Below, in pieces: positions 26,310-34,089 of a stretch of DNA of 48,303 nt. The number at the start of each line of letters is the position of its first letter. Position 1 is the stretch's first letter. The translations under genes and the position numbers were made by a program. The notes below the pieces were generated by a model. It had not been told where the DNA came from. It saw only the letters and a program-made list of their open reading frames with translations, and searched no databases. The DNA is from CAYRDC01 sp964422925. Lineage in GTDB: Bacteria > Bacteroidota > Bacteroidia > Chitinophagales > S012-47. The DNA is taken from contig CAYRDC010000018.1 of NCBI GenBank assembly GCA_964422925.1, positions 1 to 48,303 of the forward strand, given 5' to 3'.

Positions 26310-27976
26310 AAATCAAAATCCCGGGCCGGCAGGTTCATCCGGAAGCCCAGGCTCACATAATCGGTTTTCCGGTCCAGCGCGTTCCACGCACTGTTTTGCC
26401 TGCGATGAATATATTGCAGGTCTAGGTAGAGGTTGGGGGCAAACATCCAGGAAACCCGGAGCCGGGCCAGCAGGAGGCTGGTTGGTATACCCTGGCCGGT
26501 GAAATGCCCGTAATCGGCTCCGTGCTGGCTGTTGTCCAGCAAAATGTTGCTGCCATAATTGGTGCCTGACGAATCAGCACCGAACGAAGCCAGCGACAGG
26601 AATCCCGTCAGCAGCCACCGGGGCACAGGCTGGTAACGGGCGCTCAGCAGGCCCTCGCGGAAATTGGCTCCGAGCGGATGCGCCAGGGGCTGTGCGAAAT
26701 GCGAATAGCTGATCCGCTGGTCATCGTGTGAAAAGGTGTAGGGCCGGGCGGTATTGAACTCCGCCTGCAGGTCCAGGTACGGCACTCCAAAGGCATCGAA
26801 ATACTTCAACCCGGCCTGCATGCCGTATTTATTGCCCCACCAGCCTGTGTTGCGCAGTATGTCCCAGTAGCGCATGTCGTCCAGCACCAACTGCCCGTAA
26901 AAGCTGAAATGCCGGAGAAAATTCCACTTCCAGTCCAGGCCCATCACCACATTGTCGGCACTTCCCAGCTGGTATTCCACCGAGCGGTAAAAGATCAGCG
27001 GGTTCAGGTAAGCCAGTTCAAACCCGGGCCGTCCCGTGCTATCCTGGGACGCGAAGACCACGCCTTCGAATAAACCCAGGTTCAGGTGCCGGGCCAGCTG
27101 GATTTCCAGGTGGTGAAAGGCCGCGAACTTCTTCATGATCGGCCCATCGGCTATGTTTTCCGGCCGGTAATCCAGCATCTGGGTGAACAGGTTCTGGTAT
27201 TCCACCCGCCATACCCGCGTGTTCAGGCGCAGAAAGGGATAATTGTTGCTGAAACCTGAAAGGAACATGGAGCGGTAGCCGTTCCCGATAAACAGCTTAT
27301 CCTGGCCGAACTGAACACTTACCTGGGGCATGACATTAAAGGTGATGTATCCCCACGCATTGGTAAAGTCGAGGCTGTGGGTTTTGAACGGTTTGGTGCG
27401 CCCCTCCCCGGGAAAGGCCTGGTACTGGCTGGCAGTCCGCTCCATGACGTACTCCGGGAAGTTGCCCTGGTTTTCCGTGATCCCGGCTGCGAACCCCAGC
27501 TTATTGGCTATGATGCCGCGCATCAGGGCCGCGCGTGTGTTGCCGTACTTGTGCTCATTCACGCCCGTTTCCCGGCCATAGAACAGGTCGAAACCAGGGT
27601 CAATGAACAGCCTGAAATCGGGCTGCTCCACCGAGAAGAGATGAGCCGGATGTCTGTAAAAAATGCCGGCTACGGGTTTCCGGTGATCCAGTTCGGTGCC
27701 GAATTCCCGGTAAAAAAGGAAATAAGCCGGCTCATCAATGGACCAGGCCCGCTGAACGGCCATTTCAATGTCGATGGCACGGAACGGCTTGTGCTCCGTA
27801 AACAGGGCCAGTGAATCGTTGCGCAATACATCCATGCGGTCAACCAGGTGGGCAAAGCCGAACCCGGCAGGCGCGTACTGCGGGGTGAGCACCCCGGACA
27901 TGGTTTGTGCCCTGCCCGCGGGTAGGCAGGCGCAAAAGCCGGAGACCAGAATCAGTAAAAAGCGTTTACCATGCAT
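26306..27976 (-). CDS. Wzi-like capsule assembly / outer-membrane protein
   Basis: The 556-residue protein has a signal peptide (about 1-23, LILVSGFCACLPAGRAQ) and a long series of amphipathic strands rich in W, Y and F, ending in FRMNLPARDFDF. The overall layout and segments such as FGQDKLFIGNGYRSMFLSG and the FNTARPYTFSH block near the C-terminal third resemble the capsule assembly Wzi family, which anchors polysaccharide at the outer membrane. There are no polysaccharide genes next to it, so the substrate is open; a generic beta-barrel is the alternative. Confidence 0.6.
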   Translation of the reverse strand: MHGKRFLLILVSGFCACLPAGRAQTMSGVLTPQYAPAGFGFAHLVDRMDVLRNDSLALFTEHKPFRAIDIEMAVQRAWSIDEPAYFLFYREFGTELDHRKPVAGIFYRHPAHLFSVEQPDFRLFIDPGFDLFYGRETGVNEHKYGNTRAALMRGIIANKLGFAAGITENQGNFPEYVMERTASQYQAFPGEGRTKPFKTHSLDFTNAWGYITFNVMPQVSVQFGQDKLFIGNGYRSMFLSGFSNNYPFLRLNTRVWRVEYQNLFTQMLDYRPENIADGPIMKKFAAFHHLEIQLARHLNLGLFEGVVFASQDSTGRPGFELAYLNPLIFYRSVEYQLGSADNVVMGLDWKWNFLRHFSFYGQLVLDDMRYWDILRNTGWWGNKYGMQAGLKYFDAFGVPYLDLQAEFNTARPYTFSHDDQRISYSHFAQPLAHPLGANFREGLLSARYQPVPRWLLTGFLSLASFGADSSGTNYGSNILLDNSQHGADYGHFTGQGIPTSLLLARLRVSWMFAPNLYLDLQYIHRRQNSAWNALDRKTDYVSLGFRMNLPARDFDF

Positions 27977-28009
27977 AGGAAGGCTGAATTTAGCGAGCTT
28001 TACGCAATT

Positions 28010-29794
28010 CTAAAAGATACGTGCCTGGCGGCCCAAGTAACGCAGGGCCAGGCTGGAAGCCAGCGCCAGGGCTGCAAACCACAACCCTGCCTGCCAGTCC
28101 AGCAACAGGAATTTCCCGGTGGCGAACAGCACCCCGTAGGTAAGTAGCACCGAAGCCAGCCACATCAGGAACAAGGGGCCCAGCCTTTCCCTGCTGCCAG
28201 CGGCAAACCGGCCCCACCAGCCTCCGGGATGCACTTTTTCATAAAACCGCTGCAAGACGGCTTCCTCTTCCGGAGGGGTCAGGAAAGTTACCAGCAGCCA
28301 GGCTGCCGTAGTGATGCCCACGGTAAAGAACATGCCCCCGGCAAAGCCGAAGTGAAAAACATAGGCGGAAAGGGCATAGCCGGCAAAAGGCACCAGGGTG
28401 GCCGTGATCTCGCTCCAGGCGTTTACGCGCCACCAGTACCAGCGCAGGATCAGGACCAGTCCCAAGCCGGCCCCGCACTGAAAGATGAAATCCCATACAG
28501 CCGCGATGGAAGTAATCCGGGCCGACACTCCCATGGCCACCAGCATGAGCAATACCGTGGTCAGCCGGCTGGCCAGTACGTAATGGCCCGGTTCCCCGGA
28601 TTCATTGGAAGTATTTGGTTTCCGGATGAAACGCTTGTACAGGTCGTTGACCAGGTAACTGGCGCCCCAGTTGAGCTGGGTGGAAATAGTGCTCATGTAG
28701 GCGGCAAAAAAGGCGGCAATCATCAGCCCGCGGAAACCGCTGGGCAGGTAATCGCGCATGGCGTACACGTAGCCTATTTGCTTTTCCGATTCTCCCAGGT
28801 CCGGGTAGAGCACGATGGCCGCCAGACCGACCAGGATCCACGGCCAGGGGCGGATGGCATAATGGGCTACCTGGAACAGCAAGGTGGCGCGCGTGGCGTC
28901 CGGTTCATTCCTGGTGCTCATCATGCGCTGGGCAATGTATCCCCCGCCTCCCGGCTCCGCCCCGGGATACCAGCTCGACCACCATTGCACCCCGATCCGG
29001 GCCAGGAAAGCCCCCAGGCCAATGGAAAGCGTCAGCCCTGCGGCCGACTGCCCGATAGAGGGGAAGAAATCCAGGGCGCCCGGAGCTATTTCCCGGATCC
29101 GGCCGGTTAATCCCTCCAACCCGTCAATATCAGGCGATCGGATGACCAGCACAGCCAGTACAATGCTGCCTGTCATGGCGAGTAGAAACTGTATGCTGTC
29201 GGTTACGGCCACGCCTTTCAGCCCGCCCAGGGATGAATACATTGCCACGAAGGCCATGGCGGCCATGGTGTACCAGAAAGCCGCCTGGTGGCTGACCTGG
29301 AAGAAACCTTCCAGGATGGAAATCATGGCAAAATTCACCCAGCCGATGATCAGCACGTTCATAAACAGGCCGAGATACACGGCACGGAACCCACGCAGCC
29401 AGCGGGCAGGCGCCCCCCCGTAACGAAGTTCAATCAGTTCCACCTCGGTGAGCACCCCTGCCCTGCGCCAGAGCCGGGCAAAGAAAAAGGTGGTGAGCAT
29501 GCCGCCCAGCAGGAAATTCCACCAGACCCAGTTGCCGGCAATGCCGTTTTTCCCGATAAGCTCGGTAACAGCCAGGGGCGTGTCGGCCGCGAAGGTGGTG
29601 GCTACCATTGACAGGCCGGCAATGTACCAGGGCAGGTTGCGCCCCCCGAGGAAAAAACCGGTCAGGCTCCGGCCAGCCTCCCGTGTAAAGGATACGCTGA
29701 CAACAATGAAAAACAAGAGGCATAACACGATGATCAGGACATCCAGGCGGCTCAGCACCGCGGCCACAGAAAGCGGAACAGTTAAAAACTCCAT
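28010..29794 (-). CDS. Sodium:solute symporter family transporter
   Basis: This is an integral inner-membrane protein of about 594 residues with 13-15 hydrophobic helices and the LeuT-like SSS architecture. GFFLGGRNLPWYIAGLSMVATTFAADTPLAVTELI near the N-terminus is the SSS signature carrying sodium-site residues, and AAYMSTISTQLNWGASYLVNDLYKRFI is the conserved helix region of the family. It would co-import a solute such as a sugar or organic acid with sodium. Start choice is between 29794 (MEFLTVPL) and a methionine 7 codons upstream. The substrate is not predictable. Confidence 0.88.
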   Translation of the reverse strand: MEFLTVPLSVAAVLSRLDVLIIVLCLLFFIVVSVSFTREAGRSLTGFFLGGRNLPWYIAGLSMVATTFAADTPLAVTELIGKNGIAGNWVWWNFLLGGMLTTFFFARLWRRAGVLTEVELIELRYGGAPARWLRGFRAVYLGLFMNVLIIGWVNFAMISILEGFFQVSHQAAFWYTMAAMAFVAMYSSLGGLKGVAVTDSIQFLLAMTGSIVLAVLVIRSPDIDGLEGLTGRIREIAPGALDFFPSIGQSAAGLTLSIGLGAFLARIGVQWWSSWYPGAEPGGGGYIAQRMMSTRNEPDATRATLLFQVAHYAIRPWPWILVGLAAIVLYPDLGESEKQIGYVYAMRDYLPSGFRGLMIAAFFAAYMSTISTQLNWGASYLVNDLYKRFIRKPNTSNESGEPGHYVLASRLTTVLLMLVAMGVSARITSIAAVWDFIFQCGAGLGLVLILRWYWWRVNAWSEITATLVPFAGYALSAYVFHFGFAGGMFFTVGITTAAWLLVTFLTPPEEEAVLQRFYEKVHPGGWWGRFAAGSRERLGPLFLMWLASVLLTYGVLFATGKFLLLDWQAGLWFAALALASSLALRYLGRQARIF

Positions 29795-29940
29795 GCGCGG
29801 GATTTTCGCTTCCAAACTACAGAATCCGCACTGGAAGAGGAAAAGGGATTATAAACGTGGGCCGGCACTCTCCATAGTTGCCTTCCTTACCATATTACAG
29901 TGAATAATCGCCTGCACCGGATATTTTATAAAACAGGTTT

Positions 29941-29969
29941 TTGGTGAATGGTAGTTTTTATTAATTTTA
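29941..29969 (+). promoter_or_regulatory. Candidate promoter of the GIY-YIG island
   Basis: TTG at 29941-29943, an 18-nt spacer and TAATTTTA (29962-29969, 7 of 8 to TAnnTTTG) lie 22 bp before the first small reading frame of the island. Confidence 0.35.
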
Positions 29970-29990
29970 TGGAGTAGGGAAACGTTTAAA

Positions 29991-30134
29991 ATGCCGGATG
30001 ATAATCAAGATATTGTCTTGAACCAAGCAGCTGAATATATTGATGTGGGAAAATTAAAAAGAGAAGGTAAACTCATACGCATCGGCCCCGTCAAAGGCGG
30101 ACACTGGGAAGTGATTGAAAAACAGCAAAAATGA
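29991..30134 (+). pseudogene. Remnant of a RecG/AlbA-like protein C-terminus (47 residues)
   Basis: A short open frame of 47 codons starts at ATG 29991. Its second half (GKLKREGKLIRIGPVKGGHWEV) matches the winged-helix end commonly seen in RecG-like/AlbA_2 ATP-binding proteins of bacteria; the catalytic and DNA-binding parts are missing. Its TGA overlaps the ATG of the GIY-YIG gene (ATGA), so it may still act as a translated leader for that gene. I infer a remnant from length and similarity of pattern; a genuine small protein is possible. Confidence 0.5.
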
Positions 30135-30520
30135 AAGCCTACATGTACATACTGGAATGTGCTGACGGCAGCTATTACACGGGCAGCACGACCAATCTGG
30201 AAAGACGGTTGGCCCAGCATCAAAATGGCAAAGGGGCCAATCATACCAGAAAAAGATTGCCGGTAAAACTAGTCTATTACGAAGAATTTGACCGGATTGA
30301 TAAGGCCTATTACAGGGAAAAACAAATACAGGGCTGGAGCCATGCAAAGAAAGAAGCCCTGATCATGGGAAGGTATGATCAGCTCCACAAACTGGCCGAA
30401 TGCCGGAATGAGACTCATTATAAAAACGCTGCCTTCGACTGCGCTCAGGCAGCTGCCAAACCCAATAAAAACAAAAGAAAAAATATCATTCCACTGAGTA
30501 AGCGTAACCACGCTGGTTGA
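30131..30520 (+). CDS. GIY-YIG family endonuclease (UPF0213-like)
   Basis: A single GIY-YIG nuclease domain occupies about residues 3-85: YMYILECADGSYYTGST holds the paired tyrosine strands, LERRLAQHQ carries the conserved arginine, and YREKQIQGW carries the metal-binding-type glutamate. The last 30 residues are basic and are encoded by sequence similar to the adjacent REP-like repeats, so the original gene probably ended earlier. No extra specificity domain is present. The gene starts within the stop of a small upstream frame and leads straight into a repeat cluster. Such solitary GIY-YIG genes are common in Bacteroidota; their biological role is not established. Confidence 0.85.
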   Translation: MKAYMYILECADGSYYTGSTTNLERRLAQHQNGKGANHTRKRLPVKLVYYEEFDRIDKAYYREKQIQGWSHAKKEALIMGRYDQLHKLAECRNETHYKNAAFDCAQAAAKPNKNKRKNIIPLSKRNHAG

Positions 30521-30749
30521 GCGAAGCCGAAACCAGCAATACACACGACTCCGCTCAGGCAGCGAAAAATCCGGACACACCAAAACAACAACAGAATGCC
30601 CAAATCGCTGGTTGAGCGAAGCCGAAACCAGCAATACACACGACTCCGCTCAGGCAGCGAAAAATCCGGACACACCAAAACAACAACAGAATGCCCAAAT
30701 CGCTGGTTGAGCTTGTCGAATAATCGCTGGTTGAGCTTGTTGAAACCAG
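30511..30749. repeat. REP-like repeat cluster with a perfect 95-bp tandem duplication
   Basis: Two identical 95-bp units (30511-30605 and 30606-30700) are followed by two truncated units starting at 30701 and 30725. Each begins CGCTGGTTGAGC. In the full units GCTGGTT pairs with AACCAGC (stem 7 bp, about 11-nt loop). A second recurring piece, CGACT(C/G)CGCTCAGGCAGC, also occurs inside the end of the GIY-YIG gene near 30435. This pattern resembles mobile palindromic repeats. Between 30750 and 31105 I see no gene; that stretch is AT-rich and contains one promoter candidate. Confidence 0.85.
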
Positions 30750-30995
30750 CTGCCCTTTTCAATCCACGGATAGTAAAAACAGAGTATGAACAGATATTTT
30801 TAGCGGTTTTTCTGAATGCAAAGTAATCTTCCGGTCTGCCAACATACATATGTCAAGTAATAGATTCCTTATAAAAGGCCTCGGAAAAAGCACTTTCCTC
30901 CAAATCAAAAAGCCGTTTTATCTGATAGCTTTATAATATTTTTAGGTATTATTGTCCTAATTACTTAAACTACTGCACTTTTTACATGCTCTATT

Positions 30996-31025
30996 TTGTG
31001 TTTTATAACCGAACGCCTATATTTA
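30996..31025 (+). promoter_or_regulatory. Candidate Bacteroidota-type promoter for the cytochrome gene
   Basis: TTG at 30996-30998, a 19-nt spacer and TATATTTA (31018-31025, 7 of 8 to TAnnTTTG) precede the cytochrome start by about 80 bp. Confidence 0.45.
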
Positions 31026-31105
31026 CTCCACGGCAGGGCTGTGCAAAGCCCAGAAATCCTTTTTCCGGCAGTCCTGCCGATTGTTAAACCTAAATTCCAA
31101 ATAAC

Positions 31106-31708
31106 ATGAAAACTTTGAAAATTCTTTTCCTGGCCACAAGTATGGCCCTGTTGGCCGCCTGCGGGTCAACCGGAGAAGCGGCTGAAGAAACTGCTACAGG
31201 CAATGACAATGAAGAAGCTCTGTACACCAGTGAAAGCGATCTGATTGTCCGGGGTGAATACCTGGTCTCGATCCTCGATTGCGACAACTGCCATACACCC
31301 AAGGTTATGACGGATCACGGACCGGAATGGGACATGAGCCGCAGGCTCAGCGGATATCCGTCCGGAAACCCGGTTCCCTCAGTTCCCGAGGAAATGAACG
31401 GTTCGGGCTGGATTGGCCTGAGCATGGATATCATGGCCGCGGCCGGCCCCTGGGGCATGTCCTTCTCGGCCAACCTCACTCCGCATGAAACGGGACTGGG
31501 TAACTGGACAGTGGAGCAGTTCAAGACCGCCATCCGGAAGGGCAAGTACAAAGGCCAGGAAGGCGGGCGCGATCTGCTGCCTCCCATGCCCTGGTATGCC
31601 TATGCCAACATGACCGATGAAGACCTGGAAGCGGTATTCGCCTACTTGCAGACCCTTCCCCCGGTGGATAACGTAGTGCCGGACGCCATTCCGCCAGCCA
31701 TGCCCTGA
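31106..31708 (+). CDS. Monoheme c-type cytochrome lipoprotein
   Basis: The 200-residue protein starts with a lipoprotein signal (ATSMALLAAC, lipidated C19) and an acidic linker. It has one heme-binding CDNCH motif at 59-63 and a possible methionine ligand in LPPMPW near residue 167. The arrangement TAxAxLTPHETGLGNWTVEQFKTAIRKG is reminiscent of diheme cytochromes of alcohol dehydrogenase systems, but only one CxxCH is present. It should sit in the periplasm, attached to a membrane, as an electron carrier. No partner oxidase or dehydrogenase is next to it. Confidence 0.85.
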   Translation: MKTLKILFLATSMALLAACGSTGEAAEETATGNDNEEALYTSESDLIVRGEYLVSILDCDNCHTPKVMTDHGPEWDMSRRLSGYPSGNPVPSVPEEMNGSGWIGLSMDIMAAAGPWGMSFSANLTPHETGLGNWTVEQFKTAIRKGKYKGQEGGRDLLPPMPWYAYANMTDEDLEAVFAYLQTLPPVDNVVPDAIPPAMP

Positions 31709-31835
31709 CCTGGCGCGCGGCTGGTATATGCAGAAAAAGACCTAAGGGCCGGAAAGCCCGGTTTTGCTCGTACGGGATGAATCCGTTAATTTCGCTTTCC
31801 GGCTCAAGGCCCTTTCTATGCAAAAACCAGCTCAC

Positions 31836-32807
31836 ATGCGGAAAATCGCGGTGTTCACTTCCGGGGGTGACGCCCCGGGTATGAACGCAGCCATCCGGGC
31901 AGTGGTACGTACCGGAATTTATTACGGGCTGGAAGTGGCCGGCATCATGCGCGGATACGAAGGCATGGTGGACGGGAATTTTGTTCAACTGCGTTCCAAC
32001 AGCGTGAGCAACATCATTCAGCGGGGAGGCACCATACTGAAATCCGCCCGCAGCGAACGCTTCCGCACCAAAGAAGGGCGCGCAAAAGCCTTCGAACACC
32101 TGAAAAGCCATAAGATTGACGGGGTAGTCGCCATAGGCGGGGACGGCACCTTCCGGGGCGCCCTGGAATTTTCCAATGAATACGACATCCCGTTTATCGG
32201 CATTCCGGGAACCATCGACAACGACCTGTACGGAACGGATTATACCATTGGCTATGATACGGCCATCAACACCGCCATTGAGGCCATTGACAAGATCCGG
32301 GACACGGCCAACTCGCACGACCGGCTGTTTTTCATTGAAGTGATGGGCCGCGATGCGGGGTTCATTGCCCTGCGCAGCGGTATTGCCGGTGGCGCGGAAG
32401 CCATCGTGGTACCGGAAACCAAAACCGATGTGGACGAGCTGATCGAGATCCTGGAAACAGGCTGGCGCAAAAACAAAACCTCCAGCATCGTGGTGGTGGC
32501 CGAAGGCGAAGAAACCGGTGGGGCCATCGAACTAGCCAAACGGGTCCAGAAGCGATTTGACAACTACGACACGCGGGTAACCATCCTCGGGCACCTGCAA
32601 CGGGGCGGAAACCCAACCACCATGGACCGGGTACTGGCCTCCACCCTCGGGGTTTACGCGGTGGAAGCCCTGCTGGACGGCAAAAAGAACGTGATGCTTG
32701 GCATGGTGAACAAGGAAGTGGTGTACATTCCCTTTGAAAAAGCTACCAAGCACCACGTGGAGATGAACCGCGACCTGCTGCGCATCGCGGAAATCCTCTC
32801 AAGCTGA
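31836..32807 (+). CDS. pfkA: ATP-dependent 6-phosphofructokinase
   Basis: The glycolytic enzyme converts fructose 6-phosphate to the 1,6-bisphosphate. TSGGDAPGMNAAIR at the N-terminus, the ATP-site GGDGTFRGA, the catalytic GTIDNDLYGTDYTIGYDTA motif and EVMGRDAGFIAL are all intact. At GGDGTFRGA the G after GGD agrees with ATP-dependent rather than PPi-dependent enzymes. The 323-residue length is usual. An in-frame methionine 6 codons upstream is an alternative start. The next gene begins one base after the stop. Confidence 0.95.
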   Translation: MRKIAVFTSGGDAPGMNAAIRAVVRTGIYYGLEVAGIMRGYEGMVDGNFVQLRSNSVSNIIQRGGTILKSARSERFRTKEGRAKAFEHLKSHKIDGVVAIGGDGTFRGALEFSNEYDIPFIGIPGTIDNDLYGTDYTIGYDTAINTAIEAIDKIRDTANSHDRLFFIEVMGRDAGFIALRSGIAGGAEAIVVPETKTDVDELIEILETGWRKNKTSSIVVVAEGEETGGAIELAKRVQKRFDNYDTRVTILGHLQRGGNPTTMDRVLASTLGVYAVEALLDGKKNVMLGMVNKEVVYIPFEKATKHHVEMNRDLLRIAEILSS

Positions 32808-32808
32808 C

Positions 32809-34089
32809 ATGAACTGGCTGAATTCCATACCGGAAGACCTGATCAATTTCCTGCTGGTGGTTCTGTTTTCTTTCCTCATCGGGCTGGAACAGCGGAGGCG
32901 GCAGCTGGCGAAAGAAGAAAGAGGCCTGCTGTTCGGTTCCGACCGCACCTTTACCCTCATCGGCATCTGGGGATACATCCTCTTCCTGCTCGACAAGGAG
33001 CAAAGCATCCCTTACTACGGAGGCGGCCTGGTGCTGGCCCTGCTGCTGGGGATTTTTTATTTCCAGCGCATCCAGCAGCAAAGCAAAATGGGACTGACCA
33101 CCATCCTGCTGGCCCTGATCACCTATACGCTTACCCCGCTGGTTTATTTACAGCCTCACTGGCTGGTACTGCTGATCATCGTGGTGCTGCTGATACTGAC
33201 CGAAATCAAGGAAGAGCTGATTGCCTTTTCCAGGCGCATCGAAGATGATGAATTTATCACACTGGCGAAGTTTATCGTCATTTCCGGGGTCATCCTGCCC
33301 CTACTGCCCGATAAAGACATCATCCAGGGCGTGCACCTGAGCCCATACCGGCTGTGGCTGGCCGTGGTGGTGGTTTCGGGTATTTCCTACCTGAGCTACC
33401 TGTTGAAGAAATACACTTTCCCCAAGTCAGGCATCGTGCTGACGGGCATCCTGGGCGGCATGTACAGCAGTACCGCCACCACCCTGATCCTGGCCCGCAA
33501 AAGCAAATCCCAAAGCGGCAGTTGCAACCGCTACGCGGGGGCCATCCTCATGGCCACGGGCATGATGTACCTGCGCATTTTACTGCTGGCTTACCTCTTG
33601 AACCCACCCGTGGGCACACGGTTGGCGCCCTGGTTCCTGCTCCTTTTTGCCCTGTCCATGTCGGGCGGATGGCTCATCATCCGGAAAAAGGAATCAGCCA
33701 GTCCTGCAGCACGCGAAGTGGAAAAAAGCCTGAAGCTCGACCGCAACCCGCTGGAATTCAAAGTGGCTATTATCTTCGCCCTGCTGTTTGTGGGTTTTGC
33801 CCTGCTGACCGATTACGTGCTGAACCAGTTCGGGGGCCTGGGGCTGAACGTGCTGAGCTACGTGGTGGGCGTCACCGATATCGACCCCTTCATCCTGAGC
33901 CTGTTCCAGGGGAAATTCGCCATCAGCACCGGTATGATTGCCCTGGCCACCCTGCAGGCCACCACCAGCAATAACCTGCTGAAAATGATTTACGGCAACG
34001 TACTCGGCAGCCGGGAAATCCGCAAATTCCTCTACGCGGGTTTCCTGATCCTGATTGCCGTCAGCATCCTGTTTGCCTTCCTGCTCTGA
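32809..34089 (+). CDS. MgtC/SapB and DUF4010 family membrane protein
   Basis: The N-terminal hydrophobic domain (about 1-140, with LIGLEQRRRQ and SDRTFTLIGIWGYILF) resembles the MgtC/SapB family. The C-terminal part (about 175-425, with GGMYSSTATTLILARKS and ILMATGMMYLRILLLAYLL) corresponds to DUF4010. Eleven or more membrane segments are predicted by eye. A transport or magnesium-related role is suggested by the family name only. It is separated from pfkA by one base, so it is co-transcribed, and abuts the convergent T9SS protein gene with no gap. Confidence 0.85.
   Translation: MNWLNSIPEDLINFLLVVLFSFLIGLEQRRRQLAKEERGLLFGSDRTFTLIGIWGYILFLLDKEQSIPYYGGGLVLALLLGIFYFQRIQQQSKMGLTTILLALITYTLTPLVYLQPHWLVLLIIVVLLILTEIKEELIAFSRRIEDDEFITLAKFIVISGVILPLLPDKDIIQGVHLSPYRLWLAVVVVSGISYLSYLLKKYTFPKSGIVLTGILGGMYSSTATTLILARKSKSQSGSCNRYAGAILMATGMMYLRILLLAYLLNPPVGTRLAPWFLLLFALSMSGGWLIIRKKESASPAAREVEKSLKLDRNPLEFKVAIIFALLFVGFALLTDYVLNQFGGLGLNVLSYVVGVTDIDPFILSLFQGKFAISTGMIALATLQATTSNNLLKMIYGNVLGSREIRKFLYAGFLILIAVSILFAFLL

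Noticed and set aside
30511..30749. The 95-bp units considered as a CRISPR array or a protein-coding repeat
   Set aside because: The two full units are identical over their whole length, with no unique spacers. Any frame through them is short and lacks support.
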